Shown: positions 1 to 7,971, numbered from the stretch's first letter. The stretch: DNA of 64,000 nucleotides from Thermoanaerobacterium aotearoense (GCF_009905255.1 NZ_CP047602.1:1178001-1242000), one strand, 5' to 3'. The notes: generated by a model from the letters alone, not told the origin. Translations and numbers: made by a program.

Positions 1-20
1 AATTTTTAGGTTGGAGATGA

Positions 21-95
21 AGAGAAACCGTTAATGTGATTAACAATTTCATAGATAAATTGTTAATCTGTAGTGGTTTCTCTTTCTGATTTTTT
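21..95 (+). promoter_or_regulatory. Leader hairpin/terminator before glpP, candidate GlpP antitermination site
   Basis: Two nested perfect inverted repeats: outer arms AGAGAAACC (21-29) and GGTTTCTCT (75-83), inner arms GATTAACAATTT (38-49) and AAATTGTTAATC (57-68). A short T tract follows (90-95). This has the form of an intrinsic terminator in an untranslated leader. GlpP-family proteins are known to act on terminators in the leaders of glycerol genes when glycerol-3-phosphate is present, and the next gene encodes GlpP. That GlpP acts here is inference. The start of the transcript lies upstream of the window. Confidence 0.6.
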
Positions 96-126
96 ACTGA
101 ATATTTAGATGTAAGGAGGTGAAATA

Positions 127-768
127 TTGAAGAAAGATGAGTTCTTAAGAAGGCTTGACAGCAGAAAATTGATTGCCGCTATTAAAGAAGAAAGATATAT
201 TGAAAAAGCAATTAATAAAAACTTAAGTGGTGTTTTCTTACTTACAGGGAATATTGGTGTAATAAAAAAGTATGTAGACTTTTTTAGAGCAAATGATATG
301 TTTACATTCGTTCATATGGAGAAAATTGGAGGTATAAGTTTTGATAAAGAGGGGCTTGAATTTGTAGCTAATTATGTAAAACCAGATGGGATAATTACCA
401 CAAAAAACAGTCTTATAAAGATTGCAAAAAAACTTAATATGTTGACGATTCAAAGATGTTTTATGATAGATACAGATGCATTAAAAAAAGCGATAGAGAT
501 TTCGAAAGAAACACAACCTGATTTTGTTGAACTTATGCCAGCTTTAATGCCTGATGTAATTCGAGAATTTACTGGAAATACAAGTGAGCCTGTCATAAGT
601 GGAGGACTAATTAAAACAAGTGAACAAATGATGAATGCTTTATTAAATGGTGCTATTGCTGTTTCGACAGGCACTCCAAGATTATGGAATGTAGATGCAT
701 CAAAAATGTATAAGGAGGTGTCGAAGTGGAGAGAACAGAATCAATTGCAAACTTTAGTAATGCAATAG
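127..768 (+). CDS. glpP: Glycerol-3-phosphate responsive antiterminator GlpP
   Basis: A 213-residue protein of the GlpP family, a TIM-barrel-like RNA-binding antiterminator that senses glycerol-3-phosphate and lets transcription pass leader terminators of glycerol-utilisation operons. Family hallmarks seen are the segments around VKPDGIITTK (about 84-93), VELMPALMPDVI (about 138-149) and PVISGGLIKTSEQ (about 155-167). The start is TTG at 127, supported by AAGGAGGT at 113-120. It is the first gene of an operon with a glycerol-3-phosphate-type ABC importer. Its last 43 bases overlap ugpA, whose ribosome-binding site lies inside glpP, so translational coupling is likely. The leader hairpin just upstream suggests autoregulation. 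Confidence 0.9.
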   Translation: MKKDEFLRRLDSRKLIAAIKEERYIEKAINKNLSGVFLLTGNIGVIKKYVDFFRANDMFTFVHMEKIGGISFDKEGLEFVANYVKPDGIITTKNSLIKIAKKLNMLTIQRCFMIDTDALKKAIEISKETQPDFVELMPALMPDVIREFTGNTSEPVISGGLIKTSEQMMNALLNGAIAVSTGTPRLWNVDASKMYKEVSKWREQNQLQTLVMQ

Positions 769-1667
769 AAGATAGTGAACTAAAAAATGACGTAATAAGA
801 TTTAAAAACAACATTGAACCATATTTATACCTTTTTCCATCTGCTATTGTTTTCGCGACATTTGTTTTTTATCCATTTATAAAGACTATCTACATAAGTT
901 TGTTTCTAACAGATCCACAAGGGAATTTAGCCAAATTTATTGGATTGCAAAATTATATAGACATTTTTAAAACTGCTGATTATATAAATAGCATTTATTT
1001 AACATTAAAATTTGTAATTATGACTGTTCCCTTAGAAATGATTGTTGCATTCGTTCTGTCTATTTTTGCCAATCTAAGACTTAAAGGCATTGAGGTTATT
1101 AAAACAATATACACATTGCCTATTGCTATATCGTCGGCATCAGCTGCGGTAATATGGATGCTATTATTCAATCCAAGTATAGGATTTATCAATTACATAC
1201 TCAGTTTTTTTGGAATACATGGTATAGGATGGCTAACCGATGTAAAATACGGAATGATTTCAGTATCGATAGTAAATATATGGCTCAATGTAGGGATAAA
1301 TTTCATTTTTATGCTTGCAGGACTGAAAAGTATACCGAAAGACCTTTATGAAAGCGCTCAGATTGACGGAGCCAACATTTTTGTACAACATATTAAGATA
1401 ACTGTACCAATGCTTTCTCCTACATTGTTTTTCCTAATTACTGTTGACGTTATAAATGCCTTTCAGGAATTTGGAGTAATAAATATTATGACACAAGGTG
1501 GTCCAGTTAATTCTACTAACGTCATGGTTTATTCGATATATAGAGATGCGTTTTTTAATTTCAGATATGGAAATGGGGCGGCGGAATCGATAATCATTTT
1601 TATATTGCTTTTAATATTCACATTATTACAATTTGCTTCAAGTGAAAAGAAGGTGTTTTATAAATGA
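726..1667 (+). CDS. ugpA: Glycerol-3-phosphate-type ABC transporter permease UgpA
   Basis: A 313-residue inner-membrane permease of the binding-protein-dependent family (MalF/UgpA type), with about six hydrophobic segments. The cytoplasmic EAA loop, which contacts the ATPase, is clear at about residues 208-228 (YESAQIDGAN then IKITVP). GTG at 726 is chosen because TAAGGAGGTG lies at 711-720 inside glpP; the two genes overlap by 43 bases in different frames. It pairs with ugpE, whose ATG overlaps this stop codon. The substrate assignment comes from linkage to GlpP; the fold alone would also fit a sugar importer. Confidence 0.8.
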   Translation: MERTESIANFSNAIEDSELKNDVIRFKNNIEPYLYLFPSAIVFATFVFYPFIKTIYISLFLTDPQGNLAKFIGLQNYIDIFKTADYINSIYLTLKFVIMTVPLEMIVAFVLSIFANLRLKGIEVIKTIYTLPIAISSASAAVIWMLLFNPSIGFINYILSFFGIHGIGWLTDVKYGMISVSIVNIWLNVGINFIFMLAGLKSIPKDLYESAQIDGANIFVQHIKITVPMLSPTLFFLITVDVINAFQEFGVINIMTQGGPVNSTNVMVYSIYRDAFFNFRYGNGAAESIIIFILLLIFTLLQFASSEKKVFYK

Positions 1668-2497
1668 CAGACTATGTGAGGTGGTTAATTAAGAGAATTT
1701 TGCTATATTTAGTTAACTTTATTCTAATATTTATTGTGGTATTTCCTATTATTTATGCCATATCTGTAAGTTTTATGCCTAATGGCGAAGCTTTTCAATA
1801 TCCACCAAAATTAATACCAGATTCATTTTATTTAGGCAATTATATTGAGGCACTTAAATCAGTTCCGATATTGCGGTTTATATCAAATAGCTTTATTGTT
1901 TCGATAATCGTTACTATAGGACAAATATTGACATCAAGTTTAGCTGCATATGCATTTACATTTTACGAGTTTAAAGGAAAAAATATAATTTTTGCCATAT
2001 TTCTATCGACCATGATGATACCGGCAGAAGCTATAATAATAGCAAATTATCTCACTATACGGCAGTTAGGGCTGTTAAATACTTATGCAGGGCTCATCTT
2101 ACCATATTTAAGCTCCGCATTAGGAATATTTTTATTGAGACAGTTTTATTTAACTATTCCAAAAGATTATTATGAAGCTGCTCAGCTAGATGGCTGTACG
2201 AGATTTGGATTTTTAATAAAAGTGGTGATGCCCCTTTCAAGGCCGGCAATTGGTTCTTTGGCTGTATATTCTTTTTTGATGACGTGGAATCAGTACATGT
2301 GGCCGCTTTTGATAACTAATACTGATGATATGAGGACAGTGCAAATAGGCATAAGCATGTTACAATGGTCAGACTCACAATCGTTTGGACTTATCATGGC
2401 TGGTGTAATCATGATTTTGATTCCCTCTATCATGATATTTATTTTTGGACAAAAGCAGCTTGTAGATGGCTTAAATGCCGGTGCATTGAAAGGCTAA
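1664..2497 (+). CDS. ugpE: Glycerol-3-phosphate-type ABC transporter permease UgpE
   Basis: A 277-residue second permease (MalG/UgpE type) with six hydrophobic segments and an EAA loop at about 170-190 (YEAAQLDGCT then VVMPLSRP). It starts with an ATGA overlap with ugpA and is followed after 33 bases by the binding protein, so the two permeases are made together. No ATP-binding subunit is encoded here. Carbohydrate importers of this class in Firmicutes often borrow a shared MsmX/UgpC-type ATPase from elsewhere, and this operon probably does the same. Confidence 0.8.
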   Translation: MTDYVRWLIKRILLYLVNFILIFIVVFPIIYAISVSFMPNGEAFQYPPKLIPDSFYLGNYIEALKSVPILRFISNSFIVSIIVTIGQILTSSLAAYAFTFYEFKGKNIIFAIFLSTMMIPAEAIIIANYLTIRQLGLLNTYAGLILPYLSSALGIFLLRQFYLTIPKDYYEAAQLDGCTRFGFLIKVVMPLSRPAIGSLAVYSFLMTWNQYMWPLLITNTDDMRTVQIGISMLQWSDSQSFGLIMAGVIMILIPSIMIFIFGQKQLVDGLNAGALKG

Positions 2498-2530
2498 ATA
2501 AATCATTAAAAGAAAGGAATGATTTTAAAA

Positions 2531-3904
2531 ATGAAACGAATGAAGAAAATCTTATCTATCGCTTTGATTGGAAGTGTATTATTTTCATCTACAGCGTGTT
2601 CTAATGACATAAAACCATCGGCAGTATCTAATACACAGCAGAACAAAGACAAAGTCATAGAGCTAACATTCTGGCATTCAATGGGTGGAAAAGGAGGAGA
2701 AGCAATAAACAAGATGGTAGACGACTTTAATAAAACACATCCTAATATCAAAGTTACTGCCCAATACCAGGGAACCTACGATGATGCGTTAAACAAATTG
2801 AAAGCATCAGAACAGTCAAAATCAGGACCAGATATTATGCAAGTGTATGATATAGGAACTAAATTCATGATTGACAGTGGTTGGACAACGCCTGTACAAG
2901 AATTTATCGATGAAGACAAATTTGATACATCTAAACTCGAACCAAACCTTTTAAGTTATTATACCGTCAATGGCAAGTTGTATTCTATGCCATTCAATTC
3001 GTCAACACCAATATTGTATTACAATAAAAATGCATTTAAAGAAGCTGGTCTTGACCCTAATAACCCTCCTAATAATTTTAATGAGATAGAAGAATACGGT
3101 AAGAGGCTTGTGAAAAAAGACGCATCTGGCAAAGTTACACAATACGGATATTCAATGGCGATATATGGTTGGTTTTTTGAACAATTTATGGCAAAACAAG
3201 GAGCACTGTATGCCAACAATGGTAATGGCAGAGATAAAGAAGCAACGGCAGTAGTATTTAATAATGATGCAGGTTTAAATATTATTAACTGGTGGAAGAA
3301 ACTTGTTGATGAAGGTATTGCAGGCAATTTTGGAAGAAAAACAGATGATACTAAAAATGCATTTATTGCAGGTCGAACTGCTATGATTATAGAATCAACA
3401 GCATCGTTGAAATCAATATTGGATGGGGTAGGAAATAAATTTGAAGTTGGAACAGCGTATTTGCCAGCATTAAATGATAGTAAAGATGGTGGAGTAATAA
3501 TTGGTGGTGCCTCGCTGTGGATACTTAACAATAAGCCGAAAGAATACCAAAAAGCAGCGTGGGAATTTGTAAAGTTCATGGTTTCTCCGGAAGAACAAGT
3601 ATTTTGGAATGAAAATACAGGATATTTCCCAGTGACAAAGGAAGCTTATGATTTGCCTGAAATGAGTGTACATTTGGAAAAGTATCCGCAATTTAAAACA
3701 GCAATTGAGCAGCTTCATTCTACACCTATAAATAGAGCAACACAAGGAGCATTAATAGGAGTCTTTCCCGAGGCGAGACAAATAATAGAACAGAACATAG
3801 AAAAAGTTTTAAATAATCAGGTTACACCAAAACAAGCTCTCGATGATGCTGAAAAAAATATTAATAGTGCGCTTGAAAATTACAACAAAACATCAAACAG
3901 ATAG
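2531..3904 (+). CDS. ugpB: Glycerol-3-phosphate-type ABC transporter substrate-binding lipoprotein UgpB
   Basis: An extracellular solute-binding protein of family 1 (UgpB/MalE type), 457 residues from ATG 2531. An in-frame ATG exists at 2519, but AAAGGA (2513-2518) directly abuts it, so 2531 is better spaced. The N-terminus is a lipoprotein signal: basic MKRMKK, a hydrophobic stretch, then SSTAC with the lipidated cysteine at residue 23. Family features include LTFWHSMGG at the start of the mature domain and the MPFNSSTPILYYNK segment that UgpB-like proteins share. It delivers substrate to UgpA/UgpE. Glycerol-3-phosphate or a glycerophosphodiester is the likely ligand because of GlpP; a sugar remains possible. 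Confidence 0.8.
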   Translation: MKRMKKILSIALIGSVLFSSTACSNDIKPSAVSNTQQNKDKVIELTFWHSMGGKGGEAINKMVDDFNKTHPNIKVTAQYQGTYDDALNKLKASEQSKSGPDIMQVYDIGTKFMIDSGWTTPVQEFIDEDKFDTSKLEPNLLSYYTVNGKLYSMPFNSSTPILYYNKNAFKEAGLDPNNPPNNFNEIEEYGKRLVKKDASGKVTQYGYSMAIYGWFFEQFMAKQGALYANNGNGRDKEATAVVFNNDAGLNIINWWKKLVDEGIAGNFGRKTDDTKNAFIAGRTAMIIESTASLKSILDGVGNKFEVGTAYLPALNDSKDGGVIIGGASLWILNNKPKEYQKAAWEFVKFMVSPEEQVFWNENTGYFPVTKEAYDLPEMSVHLEKYPQFKTAIEQLHSTPINRATQGALIGVFPEARQIIEQNIEKVLNNQVTPKQALDDAEKNINSALENYNKTSNR

Positions 3905-3918
3905 AATAAAAGAATTTA

Positions 3919-3950
3919 AAAACATAGTATTGATAGCTATGTTTTTTTGT
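3919..3950 (+). terminator. Intrinsic terminator of the glpP-ugpAEB operon
   Basis: Stem AAAACATAG (3919-3927) with CTATGTTTT (3937-3945), loop of nine bases, followed by further T residues. It sits 14 bases after the ugpB stop codon. Confidence 0.85.
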
Positions 3951-3985
3951 TAATAAAAATCTTTTTGATATTTTTTGATTTGAAT

Positions 3986-4014
3986 TTGACTATTCGATGG
4001 AATGGTACTATAAT
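3986..4014 (+). promoter_or_regulatory. SigA-type promoter of adhA
   Basis: TTGACT at 3986-3991 and TATAAT at 4009-4014 with a 17-base spacer, about 45 bases upstream of the adhA start codon. Confidence 0.8.
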
Positions 4015-4026
4015 ATATTGTGAAAT

Positions 4027-4044
4027 TTGTTATAAATTTAACTA
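4027..4044 (+). promoter_or_regulatory. Candidate Rex operator over the adhA transcription start
   Basis: TTGTTATAAATTTAACTA matches the Rex consensus TTGTTAA-N4-TTAACAA at 12 of 14 defined positions with the correct spacing. It begins 12 bases after the -10 box and ends just before the ribosome-binding site, where a bound NADH-sensing repressor would block initiation. Rex control of alcohol-forming dehydrogenases is well known in clostridia and Thermoanaerobacterales. Binding here is inferred from sequence only, and no rex gene is in the window. Confidence 0.55.
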
Positions 4045-4060
4045 ATAGGAGGTTATAAAA

Positions 4061-5260
4061 ATGTGGGAAACAAAAGTAAATCCTAGCAAAATTTTTGAAC
4101 TTCGCTGTAAAAATACGACTTATTTTGGTGTTGGCAGTATACATAAGATAAAGGATATATTAGAAAATCTAAAAATTAATGGCATTAATAATGTTATTTT
4201 TATAACAGGCAAAGGTTCGTATAAGACTAGCGGAGCTTGGGATGTTGTAAGGCCTGTATTGGAAGAGCTTGATTTAAAATATTCACTTTACGATAAAGTT
4301 GGTCCAAATCCTACCGTTGATATGATAGACGAAGCGGCAAAAATTGGACGAGAATCTGGAGCGAAAGCCGTAATTGGAATTGGCGGTGGTAGCCCTATAG
4401 ATACTGCAAAAAGTGTAGCTGTGCTATTAAAGTATACTGATAAAAATGCACGAGAGCTTTATAAGCAAAAATTTATTCCTGATGATGCTGTTCCTATAAT
4501 AGCTATAAATCTTACACATGGTACAGGAACAGAGGTAGATAGATTTGCAGTGGCTACTATACCTGAGAAAAATTATAAACCAGCTATAGCTTATGATTGC
4601 TTATATCCTATGTTTGCTATAGATGACCCTTCGCTTATGACAAAGCTTGATAAAAAACAGACTATAGCCGTTACTGTTGATGCTTTAAATCACATTACAG
4701 AAGCTGCTACGACACTTGTTGCATCTCCATATAGTATTCTTACGGCTAAGGAAACAGTAAGATTGATTGTTCGATATCTTCCCGCTGCTGTAAATGATCC
4801 TTTAAATATAGTGGCAAGATATTACCTTCTGTATGCTTCTGCATTAGCTGGCATATCTTTTGACAATGGTCTTTTGCATCTTACTCATGCTTTAGAGCAT
4901 CCTTTAAGTGCTGTAAAACCTGAAATAGCTCATGGTTTAGGGCTTGGTGCAATATTGCCAGCAGTTATAAAAGCTATTTATCCAGCTACAGCAGAAGTAT
5001 TGGCTGATGTATATAGTCCTATAGTTCCTGGTTTAAAAGGACTGCCTGTTGAGGCGGAGTATGTAGCAGAAAAAGTTCAAGAATGGCTTTTTAGTGTGGG
5101 GTGCATTCAAAAGTTATCTGATTTTGGGTTTACGAAAGATGATATTCCTAATCTTGTAAAACTTGCTAAAACAACTCCTTCCCTTGATGGGTTGTTATCT
5201 ATTGCACCTGTTGAAGCTACTGAATCTGTCATTGAAAAGATTTATTTAAAATCTCTTTAA
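4061..5260 (+). CDS. adhA: Iron-containing alcohol dehydrogenase AdhA (primary alcohol dehydrogenase)
   Basis: A 399-residue group III Fe-dependent alcohol dehydrogenase that interconverts aldehydes and primary alcohols with NAD(P)H in the cytoplasm; it probably contributes to ethanol formation. The cofactor loop GGGSPIDTAK starts at residue 108. The C-terminal metal site shows HALEHPL with H276 and H280, then H291 in EIAHGLGLG, which fit the family iron ligands. The full sequence closely resembles Thermoanaerobacter AdhA as I remember it. ATG at 4061 follows AGGAGGTT. It stands alone between a terminator and the nfnAB promoter, with its own promoter and a Rex-like operator, so redox control is likely. 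Confidence 0.93.
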   Translation: MWETKVNPSKIFELRCKNTTYFGVGSIHKIKDILENLKINGINNVIFITGKGSYKTSGAWDVVRPVLEELDLKYSLYDKVGPNPTVDMIDEAAKIGRESGAKAVIGIGGGSPIDTAKSVAVLLKYTDKNARELYKQKFIPDDAVPIIAINLTHGTGTEVDRFAVATIPEKNYKPAIAYDCLYPMFAIDDPSLMTKLDKKQTIAVTVDALNHITEAATTLVASPYSILTAKETVRLIVRYLPAAVNDPLNIVARYYLLYASALAGISFDNGLLHLTHALEHPLSAVKPEIAHGLGLGAILPAVIKAIYPATAEVLADVYSPIVPGLKGLPVEAEYVAEKVQEWLFSVGCIQKLSDFGFTKDDIPNLVKLAKTTPSLDGLLSIAPVEATESVIEKIYLKSL

Positions 5261-5347
5261 CTTTGATAAATAATTGTCTTGTTTTGTTAAATTTATTACG
5301 ATGTTGTTAAGTGATTATGTAATTTGTTGTTTTTGACGTAAAAATAT

Positions 5348-5374
5348 TTGACATTAGTCATATAAATATATAAT
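5348..5374 (+). promoter_or_regulatory. Promoter of nfnAB
   Basis: TTGACA at 5348-5353, with TATAAT at 5369-5374 (15-base spacer) or TAATAT at 5371-5376 (17-base spacer). Two TTGTTAA motifs at 5284-5290 and 5304-5310 lie upstream and resemble single Rex half-sites. Confidence 0.65.
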
Positions 5375-5390
5375 ATATCATTAAGTGAAA

Positions 5391-5421
5391 AATTATGTCT
5401 GGTATAAAGCCAGACATAATT
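5391..5421 (+). promoter_or_regulatory. Perfect 12-bp hairpin in the nfnAB 5' leader
   Basis: AATTATGTCTGG (5391-5402) and CCAGACATAATT (5410-5421) are exact inverted repeats around a 7-base loop, about 10-15 bases after the probable transcription start. No T run follows, so it is not a terminator. It ends 14 bases before the GGAGGTG of nfnA. It could stabilise the mRNA 5' end, or be a DNA operator. Confidence 0.7.
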
Positions 5422-5450
5422 TATTACGAAATCTTGGAGGTGTGAAAGCA

Positions 5451-6305
5451 ATGAACGAGATTTTAGAGAAGAAGCAATTGAATCCCACTGTCAAAATGAT
5501 GGTTATAAACGCTCCACTAATGGCGAAAAAGGCGAAACCTGGACAGTTTGTCATAGTAAGAGTAGATGAAAAGGGTGAACGCATTCCTTTGACAATAGCG
5601 GATTACGACAGAAACAAAGGCACGATTACTATAATATTTCAAGAAGTCGGCATGAGCACCAAGAAGTTAGGTACGTTAAACGTAGGCGATAGATTGCATG
5701 ACTTCGTAGGACCTTTAGGAAAACCTGTTGAATTTTCAAAAGATACGAAGAGAGTTTTAGCAATCGGCGGAGGTGTTGGAGTTGCGCCGCTTTATCCAAA
5801 AGTAAAAATGCTAAATGAGATGAAAGTACCAGTGGATAGTATAATAGGCGGCAGAAGTGCAGAGTACGTCATATTAGAAGATGAAATGAAAAAAGTCAGT
5901 GAAAACCTTTATATAACGACGGATGACGGCACAAAAGGCCGTAAAGGCTTTGTAACAGATGTATTAAAAGAATTGATAGAAAAAGACAACAAATACGATG
6001 AAGTAATTGCAATTGGGCCACTGATAATGATGAAGATGGTATGCAATATAACAAAAGAATACAACATACCAACTATGGTCAGCATGAACCCGATAATGAT
6101 AGACGGAACTGGAATGTGCGGAGGATGCAGAGTCACAGTTGGAGGAGAGACAAAATTTGCATGTGTCGATGGTCCAGCATTTGACGGGCTTAAAGTAGAC
6201 TTTGATGAAGCAATGAGAAGGCAGAATATGTATAAAGATATGGAGAGGAAAGTATTAGAAAATTATGAGCACGAATGCAAGTTAGGGGGCATCTTAAATG
6301 GCTAA
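5451..6305 (+). CDS. nfnA: NADH-dependent reduced ferredoxin:NADP+ oxidoreductase, subunit A (NfnA)
   Basis: A 284-residue FAD/NAD-binding protein with a C-terminal [2Fe-2S] site, the small subunit of the electron-bifurcating NfnAB transhydrogenase. With NfnB it couples NADH and reduced ferredoxin oxidation to NADP+ reduction in the cytoplasm. Seen: an N-terminal FAD-binding barrel including the ERIPLTIADYD region, a nucleotide loop GGGVGVAP from residue 106, and cluster cysteines C223, C226 and C238 (GMCGGC and FACVDGP). The start is ATG 5451 with GGAGGTG at 5436-5442. An upstream in-frame TTG at 5385 would put the leader hairpin inside the gene and has no ribosome site. The stop overlaps nfnB by 8 bases. 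Confidence 0.92.
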   Translation: MNEILEKKQLNPTVKMMVINAPLMAKKAKPGQFVIVRVDEKGERIPLTIADYDRNKGTITIIFQEVGMSTKKLGTLNVGDRLHDFVGPLGKPVEFSKDTKRVLAIGGGVGVAPLYPKVKMLNEMKVPVDSIIGGRSAEYVILEDEMKKVSENLYITTDDGTKGRKGFVTDVLKELIEKDNKYDEVIAIGPLIMMKMVCNITKEYNIPTMVSMNPIMIDGTGMCGGCRVTVGGETKFACVDGPAFDGLKVDFDEAMRRQNMYKDMERKVLENYEHECKLGGILNG

Positions 6306-7689
6306 CATGTCGTTAAAAAAAGTACCAATGCCTGAACAGGAACCAGATCAGCGGAACAAAAATTTCAAAGAAGTTGCATTAGGGTATGAAGAAAACATGG
6401 CTGTTGAAGAAGCCGAAAGATGTATTCAATGTAAGAATCAGCCATGTGTTGAAGGTTGCCCTGTTCACGTAAAAATACCTGAGTTCATCAAGCTGATAGC
6501 AAACAGGGACTTTGAAGGAGCATATCAAAAGATAAAAGAAACGAATAATCTACCTGCAATATGTGGAAGAGTATGTCCACAGGAAAGCCAGTGTGAATCA
6601 GTATGCACAAGAGGCAAAAAAGGAGAACCTGTAGCTATAGGCAGACTGGAGAGATTTACAGCAGATTGGCATATGAAAAATAATGAAGATAAAATAGAAA
6701 AACCAGAGACGAATGGCAGAAAAGTTGCTGTTATAGGATCTGGGCCTGCAGGACTATCGTGTGCAGGTGATCTTGCAAAAATGGGATATGACACAACCAT
6801 CTTTGAAGCATTTCATACACCAGGCGGTGTTTTAATGTACGGTATCCCAGAGTTTAGACTTCCAAAAGAAATAGTGCAAAAAGAAATTGATTCGTTGAAA
6901 AAATTGGGAGTAAAAATAGAAACCAACATGGTCATAGGCAAGATACTTACAATCGATGATTTATTCGACATGGGGTATGAAGCAGTGTTCATAGGGACAG
7001 GCGCAGGATTGCCTAAATTTATGAATATACCTGGAGAAAACTTAAATGGAGTTTACTCAGCAAATGAATTTTTGACGAGGATTAATTTGATGAAAGCTTA
7101 TGATTTCCCTAACAGTCCCACTCCTGTAAAAGTAGGCAAGAAAGTTGCTGTTGTTGGCGGTGGAAACGTGGCGATGGATGCAGCAAGATCCGCAAAGCGC
7201 ATGGGAGCAGAAGAAGTGTACATCGTATATAGAAGGTCAGAGGAAGAAATGCCTGCAAGGCTTGAGGAAATACACCACGCAAAAGAAGAAGGAATCATAT
7301 TTAAGTTATTGACAAACCCTGTAAGAATCATTGGTGATGAAAGTGGCAGTGTAAAAGGAATCGAATGTGTTAACATGGTTTTAGGCGATGTAGACGAATC
7401 AGGTAGAAGAAGACCTGTAGAAGAAAAAGGCTCAGAGCATGTAATAGATGTAGATACAGTTATTATAGCAATAGGACAAAGTCCAAATCCGCTTATAACA
7501 TCCACAACAGAAGGTTTAGAAAAGCAAAGATGGGGTGGAATAATAGTCAACGAAGAAACATTGGAGACAAGCCGCAGAGGAGTTTTTGCGGGCGGTGATG
7601 CTGTGACAGGTGCAGCTACAGTAATACTTGCAATGGGAGCTGGTAAAAAAGCTGCAGCTTCTATACACAAATATTTAAGCGAAAAGTGA
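6298..7689 (+). CDS. nfnB: NADH-dependent reduced ferredoxin:NADP+ oxidoreductase, subunit B (NfnB)
   Basis: A 463-residue large subunit of NfnAB, homologous to the small subunit of glutamate synthase. The N-terminal region carries two cysteine sets, C42/C45/C50/C54 and C89/C93/C99/C103, that hold [4Fe-4S] clusters. It is followed by an FAD-binding GSGPAG at 147-152 and a second dinucleotide fold, GGGNVAMD, from 287. The C-terminal FAD motif GVFAGGDAVTGAATV is present. The ATG overlaps the nfnA stop. A lone GltD-like annotation is possible by homology, but the adjacent nfnA settles the assignment. Confidence 0.93.
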   Translation: MANMSLKKVPMPEQEPDQRNKNFKEVALGYEENMAVEEAERCIQCKNQPCVEGCPVHVKIPEFIKLIANRDFEGAYQKIKETNNLPAICGRVCPQESQCESVCTRGKKGEPVAIGRLERFTADWHMKNNEDKIEKPETNGRKVAVIGSGPAGLSCAGDLAKMGYDTTIFEAFHTPGGVLMYGIPEFRLPKEIVQKEIDSLKKLGVKIETNMVIGKILTIDDLFDMGYEAVFIGTGAGLPKFMNIPGENLNGVYSANEFLTRINLMKAYDFPNSPTPVKVGKKVAVVGGGNVAMDAARSAKRMGAEEVYIVYRRSEEEMPARLEEIHHAKEEGIIFKLLTNPVRIIGDESGSVKGIECVNMVLGDVDESGRRRPVEEKGSEHVIDVDTVIIAIGQSPNPLITSTTEGLEKQRWGGIIVNEETLETSRRGVFAGGDAVTGAATVILAMGAGKKAAASIHKYLSEK

Positions 7690-7700
7690 TTTTTAACTGT

Positions 7701-7754
7701 AAAACACCATTTAATTGCGTTGTATATGGTCAAATGCAATAAATGGTGTTTTTG
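7701..7754 (+). terminator. Terminator of nfnAB
   Basis: Stem AAAACACCATTT (7701-7712) with AAATGGTGTTTT (7741-7752), with an inner ATTGC/GCAAT pairing, then T residues. It lies 11 bases after the nfnB stop. Confidence 0.8.
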
Positions 7755-7782
7755 TCTCTAAAATTTGATTAACTTTAAACGC

Positions 7783-7814
7783 AAAAAGCAACGCTTTTAA
7801 AAGCGTTGCTTTTA
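7783..7814 (-). terminator. Terminator of the minus-strand tRNA operon
   Basis: Exact palindrome with arms 7784-7798 and 7799-7813 (core AAGCAACGCTT). Read on the minus strand it ends in a T run just after the 3' end of tRNA-Glu. It may also back up the nfnAB terminator. Confidence 0.8.
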
Positions 7815-7818
7815 GAAG

Positions 7819-7891
7819 TAGCCTTAAGGGGAGTCGAACCCCTGTCTTCGCCGTGAGAGGGCGATGTCCTAGGCCACTAGACGATAAGGCC
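7819..7891 (-). tRNA. tRNA-Glu (anticodon CTC)
   Basis: On the minus strand the acceptor arms are GGCCTTA and TAAGGCT. The anticodon loop CTCTCAC between TCGCC and GGCGA gives anticodon CTC, reading the Glu codon GAG. The T arm contains GGTTCGACT. CCA is not encoded. It is downstream of tRNA-Gln in the same short operon, with a 6-base gap. Confidence 0.9.
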
Positions 7892-7897
7892 AAATAT

Positions 7898-7971
7898 TGG
7901 CTGCCGAACTAGGATTCGAACCTAGACTAGATGATCCAGAGTCACCGGTGCTACCGTTACACCATTCGGCA
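7898..7971 (-). tRNA. tRNA-Gln (anticodon CTG)
   Basis: On the minus strand the acceptor arms TGCCGAA and TTCGGCA are followed by discriminator G and an encoded CCA. The anticodon loop CTCTGGA between GGTGA and TCATC gives anticodon CTG, reading the Gln codon CAG. The T arm has GGTTCGAATCC. It is the first gene of the minus-strand tRNA pair. Confidence 0.9.

Noticed and set aside
3019-3579. A 186-codon minus-strand frame opposite ugpB
   Set aside because: Fully inside a well-supported lipoprotein gene, no ribosome site, no recognisable protein features.
5385-5450. N-terminal extension of NfnA from TTG 5385
   Set aside because: It would translate the leader hairpin, lacks a ribosome site, and ATG 5451 has a strong one.
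7711-7893. A 60-codon minus-strand frame across the tRNA-Glu gene
   Set aside because: It covers a complete tRNA and two terminators, so it is not coding.
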